A DNA stretch of 64,000 nt from Protea cynaroides (Eukaryota > Streptophyta > Magnoliopsida > Proteales > Proteaceae), in contig CM053267.1 in NCBI GenBank assembly GCA_028583415.1, positions 52,838,914-52,902,913 on the forward strand, read 5' to 3'. The position numbers and the translations under genes were made by a program. The notes under the pieces are model-generated. The model did not search any database. It was given only the letters and a program-made list of their open reading frames with translations, and was not told where the DNA came from. This document shows positions 22,084-34,317 of the stretch, one piece after another. How positions within the stretch are numbered: the first letter of the stretch is position 1; each line of letters starts with the position of its first letter.

Positions 22084-23448
22084 ATGGGATCTGTCGGATA
22101 CATCTATGAAACAGAACGTTCCAAGGGACCAGCCACCGTGCTGGCCATCGGCACTGCAAATCCATCGCATGTAGTAGCCCAGCCTGATTTCCCCGACTTC
22201 TACTTCAAAAACGCCAACTGTGATCACAAGACTGAGTTGAAAGAGAAGTTTAGAAGAATGTGTAAGTATTATATATCTCTTCTAAGTTACATATTTGATC
22301 TGATTTGGAGTTCATACTTGAATACAATTTGAAAGAGCACATCAAAGTAAACACAGATGATATTCGCAAATGATTCTTTTTTTGGTATCTATGTTTTTTT
22401 CCAATCGAACTGATCGAAAATCTCTTTGATTGTTGAAACAGGTGACAGATCAACAATCCAAAAGCGCTACATCCACCTTACAGGGGAAATGATCAGAGAG
22501 AATATCGAATTCCAAGATGCCACGTCTATATCAATTGACAAACGCCAAGATATTACTGTGGTAGGGGTACCTAAGTTGGCCATGGAAGCCGTATCAAAAG
22601 CCATCGACGAGTGGGGCCAGCCCAAATCAAGGATCACACACCTTATATTCACTACCATTTCTAGCGTCGATGCACCCGGTGCTGACTTTCAGCTCATTCG
22701 ACTCCTTGGCCTTTCCCCGACTGTTCAACGTGTGATGATGTATCATCTTGGCTGCTACGGTGGTGGCTCTGTGCTCCGTGTTGCCAAAGACCTAGCCGAG
22801 AGTCATAAAGGTGCTCGTGTACTCGTCGTTTGCTCAGAGTTGTGCTCCATTACTGGCTTCAAAGCCCCCGATGAGAATGATTTGCATGCCCTACTTGGGT
22901 TGGGAATCTTTGCAGATGGTGCAGCAGCTATGATAATTGGTGCAGACCCTGACACATCAATCGAACACCCATTGTTCCAGCTCATCTCAACAGGATCTCG
23001 GGTTCTCCCAGACTCAGGTGACATGGTTGCAGGCCACACACGCCAGGGTGGTCTTTCAATAAGCTTATCTAGAGATGTGCCCAAAACCATCTGTGCGAAC
23101 ATTGAGAAGTGCATGGAGGAATCATTGAGCAAATTTGGCATTACCGATTTGAACTCCATTTTCTGGATAAGCCACCCTGGTGGGCCTGCAATTTTGGACT
23201 TGATCGAAAAGACACTTGGTTTGAAGGAAGAGAAACTAAAGCCGTCGAGGAAAGTGTTGGCTGAGTATGGTAACATGTCAAGCCCTACAGTGTTCTTCAT
23301 TATGGATGAAATGCGGAAGAAGTCTATGGCGGAAGGGAAAACCACGACTGGTGATGGGTTTGAGTGGGGTGTGCTAGTAGCATTTGGACCAGGTCTGACT
23401 GTCGAGTCGGTTGTGATGCGTAGCATCCCTACCGTTTCAGCTCATTGA
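22084..23448 (+). CDS. type III polyketide synthase, CHS-like, copy 2
   Basis: Exons 22084-22261 and 22442-23448 with a 180-base intron in the Cys60 codon; 394 residues. All catalytic and pocket residues described for copy 1 are the same (Cys164, His304, Asn337, Phe216, Ile132, Ala137, Ile266). Own differences: Val4, Met107 (Val elsewhere), His235 in place of Arg, Ala356 in place of Val. Pro34 and Gly262 are shared with copy 4. Silent sites such as ACAGGGGAAATG and CTCGTCGTTTGC are shared with copy 1, so the gene is a mosaic. The frame is open throughout with normal splice sites, TATA and AATAAA, so it appears functional. It has the most altered promoter and leader of the four. Same expected cytosolic condensing reaction; product unknown. 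Confidence 0.95.
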
Positions 23449-23674
23449 ACTCAAAAGTTGAGGCCTACACAAATGGAAATTTGTGAACAATCTCATCCCT
23501 ATGCAAAAAAGAAGTCTCAATGTCTGGTCATAGTTTAGTGGATATTGTTGGGATCACCTATTTATGTGCTGTTGTCGTGTTTTGGGTATCAGTATTTGGT
23601 CCTTGCTTTGAAAGGCCGAAGGCTCTTTTTCTTGGATTTAGGCAGTTTTAATATTTTTTCCCTTCTGCCCATTG

Positions 23675-23680
23675 AATAAA
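23675..23680 (+). terminator. PKS2 poly(A) signal
   Basis: AATAAA about 230 bases after the stop, as in the sister genes. Confidence 0.65.
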
Positions 23681-24146
23681 ATGCTATATTGAATTCTCTC
23701 CAGAAAATAATATTAGTTGAAAATGTTAGAAGGTTCCACTGAATTAAAATACCCATTGTGGAAACTTTCCCACTTCCTCTTTATTTTTGGTTTGTTGATG
23801 AATGAATTGAATGACATTTTAACCATTGGATCCCTTGGAAGGTAATAACGTCAAATTTGGGTGGACCGTATCAATCATATAACTCACAATGTAAGGTTTT
23901 TCTCTCCTCATTGGTTTTCTGTAGTATTTCTTGCTATTCAAACATTCCCTCTTTTTCAAACAATTTTAATAATGTCTTAGAGGCATGGAAAATTCATTGA
24001 ATTTATATAACCATGTGATGGTAATGGCAATATGCCCAATGAATTTAAGTTTAAAAAAAATATCAAAAACCGTAGTTTGATCCAATCTCTCACCAATCCA
24101 TGTGAAAAGAGTATTGGATGATTGAAGAAAGACTTCTTCGAATTTC

Positions 24147-26175
24147 TGTTGGACTTTATGTTGTCATTGTTGGCAACTTGACAAATGTGACAGAGTTGAT
24201 GAGCATACAATTAGAGAAATAAGGAGAGAGAGTGTCAGTGCAGTGGCAAAGATGTGGCAACCTCGTATGTGTGTTCTACAGTGTTCTATCCCTTATAGTG
24301 TGGTTCAGATGACTTGAAATGAGTAGTTTCGATAGTCAGTAGCATTGTACATGTGTTCAGTGATGTTCTAAGAAGATCGAAGGTGGTAGACTGTGTGTGG
24401 GAGTGTGCGTGAGCATGCACGCAAAGTTTTGCATCTGAATTCCATGGTTTCATAGAGTTTTGACTTTGAGGCTCTAATTGGTGGGTCCCGCAATAGTTTC
24501 ATGGAAATCCAACAGTGGAAAGACGTAGAGCGTCGAGTTAGATTCCCAACGAAACTTGAATATCTCAATTCCGACTTCGGATGAGGGAGATATTTCAGTT
24601 TACGTCGGAATGGTTGAAAATGGCCAAAAAAATAAGCTCTCTGTGAATTGTTTTGGTACAGGGAAAACAGTAATATTGAGAAATAGTTGAGGGACCTCTT
24701 TGCAATTATCAGAGGTTAAAGGACGGTGCGGAAATTATCGTAAATTCAATTAGAATCCATTTGGACAGCATCCAATGAGCCGCGTCATCATGATCCGCAT
24801 CTGAGGGATCACAAATTGTCGAGCTAGGGTGTAATGCTGTCTTTGCATCAACATGCCATCGCGCAAGTTTTGATTGGTGGATTGCAGGATTAAATAGTGC
24901 GCCGCGTCTCATATTATGAAGATCTCGATTCTGTGGTGCATGTCTGCATTACAATGGTGTGAAGATGCAGATCGGATGGCCACGTACATCTCTGATTTTC
25001 GTAGACGCGATGGAGCAGATCCAAAGGTCGAAAATCAATCCCGCCTTTTTGAAGTTGGTCTAATGGTAAATGACGCTGATTCCGTCTCCACCAATGATAT
25101 TGCGACAACGCATAAGGCGGCGTCGATTGAGTGCGGCACGGGTGCATAGTAATAGTCCGAAAGATTCTATTTAGAATAATTCTATTGGCCGAACTTGAAA
25201 CCGACATAACTTCTTCATCCGAGCTCCAAATCGATCCATTTAAGTTGCAGTTTCCATATTTTTGGCTCCTCTATTAGTTGGGCAGTGTTGGGAGTCATAA
25301 AAATATAGAGAAAAATTTAAAAGAGTTTTTTGAAGACAAACAGAAGGTTTTCTAGGGTTTCGTGCCCTGTAGGAATGATCAATCACCAACTAAATCCCTA
25401 TGAGAGGTCAGTAGAGCTTTTATTTTTATATTTATGATGATTATGGATTGTGTGGAAGAGATTAGAAGCCTGTGAGCAAGGTGTGCTTTGTGAATCGATC
25501 TCTATCATTATTGAAGGCTGTTGAAGAGTTTCTGAGAGTTGTGTGAAGCTTCAGAGATATTTTCTGTCATTCAAAAGCATTGTTTGTGAGATTTTTCAAT
25601 TCCCTATCTGTTTATGCTTTCAATATATTATATGCTAGTGTAGATGAAAGTTGTTGAATGCCTAGCTAGTGGGGAAAAATTGTAAGGCATTGTTATAAGC
25701 CTAAAAATTATTGTTTGCTGTGGGTGTGGGTTAAGCATGGTGTGTTCAGTGGGTGCTGGATACTGGCTATTAAGCCTAAATCTTGACGTTGTTACACCCT
25801 CTCAGTTTTATGCTAGGAAAACCTAGGGTTAGTATCTTTATTTGTAAGAGACTAAAAGCTGAGTATTGAGTAAATACGAAGTCCGTTGGACATTAATCCA
25901 TGGACTGACCATCACACACTGTGGTGGTGAAGCACGTAATATCTTTGTGTTTCTTGTTTTGCTTTTTGTTATATTTTAGAGTGCATGGAATGGCTTGCAG
26001 GGTGGGTGTGCAAATCTGGTAGACCTGGCCACTGAGTGGTAGCGAGGTAGATTTGTATGCGTTTGTGTGTGTGTGAAAAGTTAGGTCTCAATCAGCTTTG
26101 GGCAACAGTGAAATAATTAAGAAGAATTTTCAGACACTGATTGACCCCCCTCTTAGTGTCATATCAAGTTCATTA
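24147..26175. mobile_element. probable solo LTR (2.0 kb) in the PKS2 downstream repeat
   Basis: The PKS downstream repeat breaks at GAAAGACTTCTTCGAATTTC and resumes at TTTCTAGAGGCTGC. The insert starts TGTTGG and has CCCCCCTCTTAGTGT near its right end, both usual for plant copia LTR borders. No protein-coding domain is present. PKS1, PKS3 and PKS4 lack it, so it is younger than the duplication. The exact right end is uncertain. Confidence 0.5.
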
Positions 26176-26966
26176 GTTTCTAGAGGCTGCTACGTGAAGG
26201 ATAAGACCTATCTCGGGATGTTGTGAGAATCGAGTCAATTTTGAAGAGTTTTAAAAAATTGAAAGTTCTTCCAACTGGGTCGACTATAGAATGATGTCGT
26301 CAATGTCGACATTGACAGATGGTCAATTGACCATGGGCCAGCTAAATTCGAGCCATGGTTGATGAGTTCGATTTGCCACTTAAAGACTTGGGCCAAGCCT
26401 TGGGTCTTTGAGCTAATTCTTTATGGTCTGGGCGACTCCATGGCCACCCAGGTGGGGTCTAGACCTGTCCTCGTTCATGTTAAAACCAGGTCAGTGACTT
26501 AAAAGTTTTAAATGCTATATCTTTACATTTCAAACTCTGATTGGGGCAATTTTAGCGCAGTTTTGAAGCTCTCATGAATAATAGGTCACTGTGACGTTAT
26601 CTCATTCTGGGAAAAGTTAAACTTTAGGGTTGACTAAGTCAATTCATAGTTAGGGGTATTTGGTTATTTTGACCAATGTGGCCAAAATCATAGAAATGGC
26701 TCTCAGAGTGGGTGTGATGACATGGTTTTTTTTGGTCATTTCTTTCAGGCATATACAAATTTTTGTAGAAGATGTAAAACTTTCGCATTGTGATCTTGTC
26801 CATCCACGCCAATGGATAGCGAAAACTAGAGTGGCCGCCTAGATGAGGTTTTTGACCTATAAGTTGTCTCTCACTTGAAGAGACGTTATTGACTTCGAAT
26901 TCAATGGATTGGCTTTCGGTCTTACCAGAGGATGGATAAGCGACAAGTTAGGAATGGGCAAGGTAC

Positions 26967-28223
26967 TAGTATAAATTCCTATGGGATACATAAGCAGGAA
27001 TTGAGAATCGAAACTATTAATATATTTTCTTTCGCATTAACGGGATACATTTAAAAGGGTAGGGAGCATCCTAGTCTATCCCGCCAGTCACTACACTAGG
27101 GATGGCAAGTGCCGCATGCATATCGTATTACCCACCCGCATCTGATAATTATGGGCTCACAATGGCCGAACCCATATACCACATAAAGTAAAGACATAGA
27201 GTTAGGGGCGTTACCTGCCTGTGAGTAGAGGTGGACGTCAAGGGAGAAGAAGTGATCTTGTGCTTTTAACGCTGCATGAAATATTGAAGATGCTCACATC
27301 TCGACACCAAGGAGAGCTTACCAAGCAGAAGCTTTAGTAATAGAGTAATGAATCGTCCACTGGAAGCTCTAGTAAGAGAGTAACCAATCGTCCACTCCTG
27401 CGTTGGAGGTGAAAGAGAGAGGTTGATGATATAGTCCTTCAGAGGAGCTAGCTCAGGTTGTTGGAGAGGAGTGATCGCTTCCAGATCTGCCGGCGCCTCT
27501 TGAGATCCACTGAATCGTGCATGCCGCAGTCGTCGTCGTCGCACCAAGTCGTCATCGTTGTTGTTCACCATTGCTAGCCGCTGCTCGTGACCATTGATCG
27601 TCATCTTCTTCTTCCTCCTTCTCTCTGCTCCTCGCTTTCTTTGCTCTCGATGCTCTCTTCCTCACTCTCAAACCCTCTGCTCCCTTTAACTCTCTGTGTT
27701 TTTTTTTCTTTCGTTCTAATCACTGATGAGATAATGAAATATCTCTCTGTTTTTTTTTTTTTTTTTTTTTACCCCATTTTTTATTAGACTATAATCCCCC
27801 CCCTTTGGATTAATCGGCATATTTTAACATTTGATCCATCATGGATTTTAGAATTTCGTTTTTAGAACCACGTGGACATCATATTTGATTATTGATTTAT
27901 TTAATTATTATTTATTTATTTTTTTATTTGTTTTAAGCTTTAATTAACCAATTTCTCTTTTCTCCAACCTAAACAATTTTAATAATAATTTTAGTTTAAT
28001 AATTTATTATTAATATCTTTGCTTTTATTTTTATTTTTCATTTTTACTTTTATTTTATTTATTATTTTCTTTTTTCTTCCTTTTATTTTATTTTATTTTA
28101 TTATATTTTTATATATTTTTATTTTATTTTATTTATTTATTGTTTATTATTTATTAATATTTTTTTGTTACCTTGAGCTAAGAAAATCAATTTAATTTGC
28201 TCGACAAATTTGAAGCGTCTACA
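26967..28223 (-). mobile_element. Ty3-type LTR-like sequence, inverted
   Basis: Its reverse complement starts TGTAGACGCTTCAA and matches 61155-63020: shared starts, the CTCTACTCACAGGCAGGTAACG segment and the block at 27040-27110. The two copies differ inside by several hundred bases. It sits between the PKS2 downstream repeat and a copia remnant that has lost its 5' end. Low-complexity T-rich sequence fills 27740-28180. Confidence 0.55.
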
Positions 28224-28228
28224 TCTAT

Positions 28229-31200
28229 ATGAAAGAAAGACTTCCGACAACAAAACATTTTTTATTAGAAAACTTGTGAACCTGAAGTATAGAGATGGAC
28301 ATTCAATTGTAGAACATTTAAATGAAGTACAAAGTATTGTGAATCAACTATCTTCTATGTAGATTATGTTAGATGATGAGTTACAAGCCTTGTTACTGCT
28401 CAGTTCATTACCTGGCAATTGGGAGACACTGGTGGTGTCTCTTAGCAATTCTGTCCTAGATGAAAAAATCACAATGAGTCAAGTAACAAGATCTATTGAA
28501 TGAAGAAATAAGAAGAAAGTCTTTGAATTCATCTCAACAATAGACACTCATCATACAAAGCCAGAGGAGAAGCAAATACAAAAAATCTCAAGACCGTGGA
28601 AAGTCAAAAGAGAATTCCAAATCAAGACAAGATGCCACATGTTAATACTGTAAAAGGGTAGGACATATAAAAAAAGAGTGCAGAAAACTCAAGAGAGATT
28701 CCAAGAAAGAAAATAGAGAAGAGAAGAATGAAGATATTGTCGTCGTTAGCTCAGATAGAGATACTATTATTATCTCAGGTTGTGAAGAATTTTGTCTTAC
28801 ATTCTCATGTTACAACTCAGATTGGATTGTTGATACTAGTTCTTCATACCATCTACCTCTCACATAGAATTATTTACCTCTTACAAGAGAGGTGATTTTG
28901 GTATTGTAAGAATGGAAAACGGTGGTATTTCAAAAATTGTGGAGATAAGTGATGTGAGTGTTGAGACAAATGTTGGATGTAAATTGACTCTCAAGGATGT
29001 GAGACATATTCTAGAACTCCGTCTAAATTTAATTTCTGTAGGAAAATTAAATGCAAAAGGTTATGACAGTCACTTTGGTAATGGTCAATGAAAACTTACC
29101 AAAGGTTCTTTAGTGGTGGCAAGAGGAAAAAAGTGTTACACTTTGTATAAAACAAAAGTACAAAAATGTAAGACTGAAGTGAATACAACAGAGGTTGAAT
29201 TCACTACAGATTTGTGGCATCGAAAACTTAGTCACATGAGAGAGAAAGGGATGCAGATCCTCACAAAAATGAACCTTCTTCCAAACATGAAAGCTATGCC
29301 CCTGAATTGTTGTGTTCATTGCTTAGTTGATAAACAACATTGTATCACTTTCATGAAAAATTATTCTCATAGAAAAAGAAACATATTGGAATTGGTACAT
29401 TTTATTGTTTGTGGTCCTATGAAAGTGAAAACACTTGGTAATGCTTCTTATTTTGTTACTTTCATAGATGATGCTTCTAGAAAAATATGGACATATTCTT
29501 TGAAAACTAAAGATCCAGTTTGGATTTCTTTAAAAACTTTCATGCTATGGTTGAAAGAAAAATAGAAAAATCTCTCAAATGCATTCATATAGATAATGGT
29601 GGTGAATACATTGATCCATTTCAAAAGTATTGTAGTAGTCAAGGTATTCGACATGAATAGACAGATCCCAAGACCTCACAATATAATAGTCTAGTAGAAA
29701 AGATGAATCACACTGTTATGAAAGGAATCATGTGTATGCTCTCACAAGCAAAGTTGACACAGTGTTATTAGGGAGAAGCAATACGTACTACTATTTATTT
29801 GACTAATTTATCTCCTTTAGTTCCTCTAAATGGAGATGTTCCTGAGAAGGTGTGGAGCGAAAAATATATTTTCTATTATCATTTGATAATATTTGATTGT
29901 AGGGCATTTGTGCATGTTCCAAAAGATGAATGGTCTAACCTTGATGACAAGGAAAAACAATGTGTTTTCTTGGGATATGCAGATGACAAATTTGGATACA
30001 AGTTATGGGATTCGATTGAGAATAAAGTTATCAGAAGTATAGATGTGATCTTTCTTGAAGATCAAACAATTGAAGACTTCAAAAAAATTAAAAAGCCTCA
30101 ACCATTTGTTGATGATTTGATTTATCTTGCTCTAGTTCCTCAACCCATGGTACATGTTGATGGGGGATATGTTCAAAATGGTAATGATGGTGTTCCCATT
30201 GATGATATAGGTGATGATGAACAGGGGGAGCAACCCCTTCTAGAGCCACCAATTGAGCCTCAGTTGAGAAGGTCTACCAGGGAGCGACAACTCTCTACCA
30301 GGTATCCACCATAAGGATATATTATGCTAACAGATGCAGGTGAACCAAATTGCTTTGAAGAAGTATAGATTGATGATCATAAAGTTGAGTGGCTAAAAGC
30401 TATGCAAGAAGAAATGGATTCTTTGCATAAGAATCAAATTTATGATTTTAATGAAGCTACCTAAGGGTAAGAAAATAGTTAAAAATAAATGGGTATTCAG
30501 GTTGAAGATAGAACAGAACATTACACAACCAAGGTACAAGACAAGATTGATTGTGAAGGGATTTGGACAAACAAAAGGAATTGACTTTGACGAAATTTTC
30601 TCTCCTATACTGAAAATGTCATCTATTCGAGTTGTCTTGGGTTTAGCTGCAAGTTTGAATCTAGAAGTTCAACATCTTAATATCAAGACAGCCTCTCTTC
30701 ATGGTGACTTGGAAGAAGAAATTTGCATGCAATAACCAGAAGGTTTCAAAGTTAAAGGTAAAGAACACATAGTTTGCAAGTTAAGAAAGAGCTAATATGG
30801 TTTGAAACATGCTTGAAGGTAATGGTACAAAAAGTTTCAATTCATTTATGATAGATCATGAGTACACCAGAACAACTGCAGATCATTGTGTGTTTGTTAA
30901 GAAATTTTCTGAAGGTGATTTTATTATTCTTTTGCTCTATGTTGATGACATGTTAATTGTTGGACGAGATGTAAATAAAATTGACAGGTTGAAGCAAGAG
31001 TTGAGCAAGTCTTTAGACATGAAAGATTTGGGACCAGTACAACAAATGTTAGGCATGCAGATCTTTCGTGATAGGAAAGCAAACAAGATTTGGCTAACAC
31101 AAAAAAAGTACATACAGAAAGTACTTGAAAGGTTTAATATGGAGAAAGCGAAGTCCGTCAGTTCCCTACTTGCAGGTCACTTTAGATTAGGTAGTGAGTA

Positions 31201-31929
31201 TAATCCTTTAACTGAGCAAGGAAGAATAGAAATGAAAAAAATTCCCTATGCATCAACTGAGGAAGTTTAATATATGTCATGGTGTATACAAGACCTGATA
31301 TTGCATATGTAGTTGGAGTTGTGAGCGGATTTTTCTTGACAATCCTGGCAAAGAACATTGGGAAGTAATCAAATGTATTATGAGATATCTCAGAGGTACA
31401 TCCAATGCATGTTTGTGTTTTGGTATTGGTAAACCTATGTTACAAGGATACATATAGATGCAGATTTGGCAGGCGACATCGATTCAAGGAAATGACATCA
31501 GACTACTTGTTTACTTTTGTAGGGGGAACAGTGTCATGGCAATTCAAGTTGTAGAAGTGTGTCGCTTTGTCAACAATAGAAGCTGAGTATATTGTTGTAG
31601 TGGAAGCTTGTAAGGAGATGTTGTAGATGAAGAAGTTCATTTAGGAACTGGGTCTGATACAAGACGAGTACATTGCTCATTGTGATAGAGTGTCATTCAC
31701 TTGAGTAGGAATCCTAATTTCCATTACAATACCAAGCATATTGATATGGGGTATTACTGGATTCGAGATATAATGAAACAAAAGCTGCTACAGCTTGAGA
31801 AGATCCATATTGACAAGAACAGTACAGATATGATGAAAAAAAATATTACCCAAGGTGAAGCATGACTTTTGCAGAAACATGGTAGGTTTGGGTTTGACAG
31901 ATCTTCGCTCATGAGTCGGTGGGGGAGTT
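28229..31929 (+). pseudogene. Ty1/copia retrotransposon gag-pol remnant
   Basis: Recognisable in order: gag; a CCHC zinc knuckle (28640-28681) whose first spacer holds a stop codon; protease motif DTSSSYH (normally DTGAS); a GAG-pre-integrase/integrase zinc-binding segment from about 29210 (LWHRKLSHM); the integrase core; reverse transcriptase with YVDDM near 30940; and RNase H with the TIEAEYI motif near 31575. Many stops and frameshifts break it, so it is inactive. The 5' LTR and start of gag are missing; a Ty3-type LTR abuts instead. Domain order (integrase before reverse transcriptase) defines copia; the text resembles the Tork/TNT1 group. Confidence 0.9.
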
Positions 31930-32690
31930 TGTTGGGTTTTCTCCTCACACCAACGTGGGTAGGGAGGGCCCACATGCTTGACTCAAACTTTTCCTTGATG
32001 GAAAGGTTTTTCAGAAAGGCGGTTTTGCAACCGCCTCTCAGATCATCTCTTTTTCCCAATTCTATATACATATATATAAAGGCCCTTCATGGTGGTGGAT
32101 TGACATATCGAGGTTTGAGCGAACCTCACTTATTATGAAGTAGTGAATTCTCAAAGAGAAAATCGAGAGCCAAAGAAATCTGGAGTTCTAGAGTGTAAGA
32201 AAAATTAGGTTTTTTTTTTTCTTTGTTCTTCCAGTGAATAGAGAGTAGATAGTTATTCCTTGTACATGCGCATGACGGCATTCTCCCTATTCAAGATAAA
32301 GAGAAAGGTGATAATTCTCCCAATATTTGTTATGTCGGCATCGAGATGAGAGTATTCTTGTAATCTTAGATTACCACCTACTCTTTTGGTGAGTTATTAT
32401 ATTATTCAAAAGTAGATTATTTTTCTTGGTGATTGGTAACCTCTAGTTGTGATTAGAGAAGATTGTATTGTGTACCCATTATTATCATTAGTGGAGATTT
32501 ACCTGGACTAGGTCCCGTGGTTTTTCTCCTTTCACCTTGGAAGGGTTTTTCACGTAAAAACTGATGTGTCTCTTGTGGTTTGATTGACTCGATTTATTTC
32601 TGTTGCTATATCTCTATACATATACTTATGGTTGTGTATCTCTGTTGGTTTGCATACAGGAGGGAAAAATTTTGTGTTTTCTTTAACGTA
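31930..32690 (+). mobile_element. 3' LTR of the copia remnant
   Basis: Starts TGTTGGGTTTTCTCC just after a purine-rich tract (GTGGGGGAG). Contains a TATA-like ATATATATAAAGG near 32075. PKS downstream sequence resumes at about 32690. A CCCAACA that would pair with the LTR start lies at 32741-32747, beyond that point, so the right border is uncertain. Confidence 0.6.
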
Positions 32691-33779
32691 TAAGTGAACC
32701 AACTTTAAGCACAAAAACCAAACCAGTTTTAGTTAGCGCACCCAACAAGCGGATGGTGGTCGTTTTAGGCCACAAACTCAACCACAATTATAACATATAA
32801 AATGGACCAGGTTTAAGCTAGGAAATGAAATAGATTTAACATAAAATTTGGGATCAAACCCTAACATTAAGTTTGAACACAATAAGCAAGAAATGAAATT
32901 TTTTGCAACCCACATAAATGATGAACAATATACCATGAATCAGAGAATATGTCGATAGATTATAGAGTATGAAGCAGATTTGACATTTAAACAAGATCAT
33001 ATCAAAGTAAATTGCTGGAAGTCAAGGATTACCAATAATAAAATAAAAGGGCTATCCGAAGGGCCATTCCTTGGTATCATTTTTTCCTGTATCATCTTTT
33101 TGGAAATCTCAATACGAAAGGGTTGCTTTAGTTGATGAGCTGGTTTTTAACTAAAGCTCCAAATTGCATCTTGGTATTGTTTTGTCATTGGTTCAGAGTT
33201 GCGATTTCTTTCACAGAGGAATGAATGCCAAGGACTCCAATTCCTATTGGTGGGAAAGGAGTAAATGGTTTGTGCAGCGTAGGATTTACGAGGTGAGGGC
33301 TCTTAGGAACTGAATTGGACAAAATTAAAATAGATTTGTGGAATACAAAGTGACAAAGTGAATCGAGACTTCCTCAAGAATTGATTGTATTGCAACGGCG
33401 AGGTTGGGTGAGAATGGTGAACGGGAAGATGGGAGGATTAAAAGATGAAAAGAAGGTAGATGAGGGTCGACAGTTGCCTTCCGAGGACACACGTCCATTG
33501 CATCTTTCTCCCCTGCCCCTGTCTGGCTCCCCTTTGCCATAATCTTCTTCAGCAACCATCATAATTTTTTTTTTTATTTTGAGGTATCAAAGGTAATATT
33601 GATATTAAAATTTTAAGGGAGAAGATATGTCAGTATTTAACACACTGTTCTAATGATGATAGGAGGGGGTGGTTGGCTAGGGTAAACCTCAGGAGAGCTA
33701 GGTGAAAATTTCCTTAGAATAATTAATGATTAATTAAAGCAAAACATGGCTCATGGGTTGTGATTTTTTCCACTGTGCA
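32691..33779. other. block A tail and gene-free sequence
   Basis: 32691-33020 matches 41540-41910 and 60830-61095 (GCACAAAAACCAAACCAGTTT and following), the end of the PKS downstream unit. An extra 40 bases or so sit at 32730-32770. The rest has no recognised gene; the minus-strand ORF at 33325-33555 has no family signature. Confidence 0.5.
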
Positions 33780-34035
33780 TCGATTGACAAAATTTAGACG
33801 ATTAGTATAAGATCGAATAGCATAATCGGTTATGGATCGATTGGTTTACGACATTGAAACCAATTGATAGACCTATTAGGGATCAAGACCGATCGAACCA
33901 AATATAAACATGTATATGTCGTGTAAATGAGGACCAATTAGTTAGGCATGTTGATCATGGAACAGTACATTAAATTGGTGATGACCGATTATATCTGATC
34001 AAGATCGATTAAAATCGATCGATTGACACCCCTAA
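33780..34035 (-). repeat. interspersed repeat with TAGGGGTGTCAA terminus, copy 3
   Basis: Ends GATCGATTGACACCCCTA, the reverse of the start seen at 5070. Immediately after it the PKS upstream unit of block B begins. Confidence 0.5.
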
Positions 34036-34317
34036 TTGGAAAGAATCAAAAGAAAATTGTTAAATAAAAAAATGAAAGAAAAAAAAAAATTGACAATATA
34101 AAATTTTTTTAAGAATAATAATAAGGGCAGTTAAAGAGATTTTTGGTCGTCCTGGTCCTGACAGAGGTGAATAGATAGTTATTTGAGGTTCTCACAAAAA
34201 AAAAAAAAAAATTATTTGACATAATTTGCTCACATTTTTTTTAAAAGTTTGGTGATAATTTCTGACACAGTAATGATTGGCGTTTTTTCTCCTACTTAAA
34301 TGATTGATTGTTAATTG

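Larger units (their letters stand above)
9170..33020 (+). repeat. segmental duplication block A (PKS1 + PKS2)
   Basis: In order: PKS upstream sequence, PKS1, downstream repeat, LINE remnant, minisatellite with a CACTA remnant, PKS upstream sequence, PKS2, downstream repeat, and the tail sequence at 32690-33020. The same order occurs in block B (34036-61100). Distances differ because of insertions and deletions: the PKS1-PKS2 start spacing is 11.4 kb and PKS3-PKS4 is 15.5 kb. Ends are approximate, placed by eye where similarity fades. Confidence 0.75.

Noticed and set aside
32741..32747. CCCAACA as the exact right end of the copia 3' LTR
   Set aside because: The PKS downstream unit already resumes at about 32690, so the inverted match may be chance; the border is left open.
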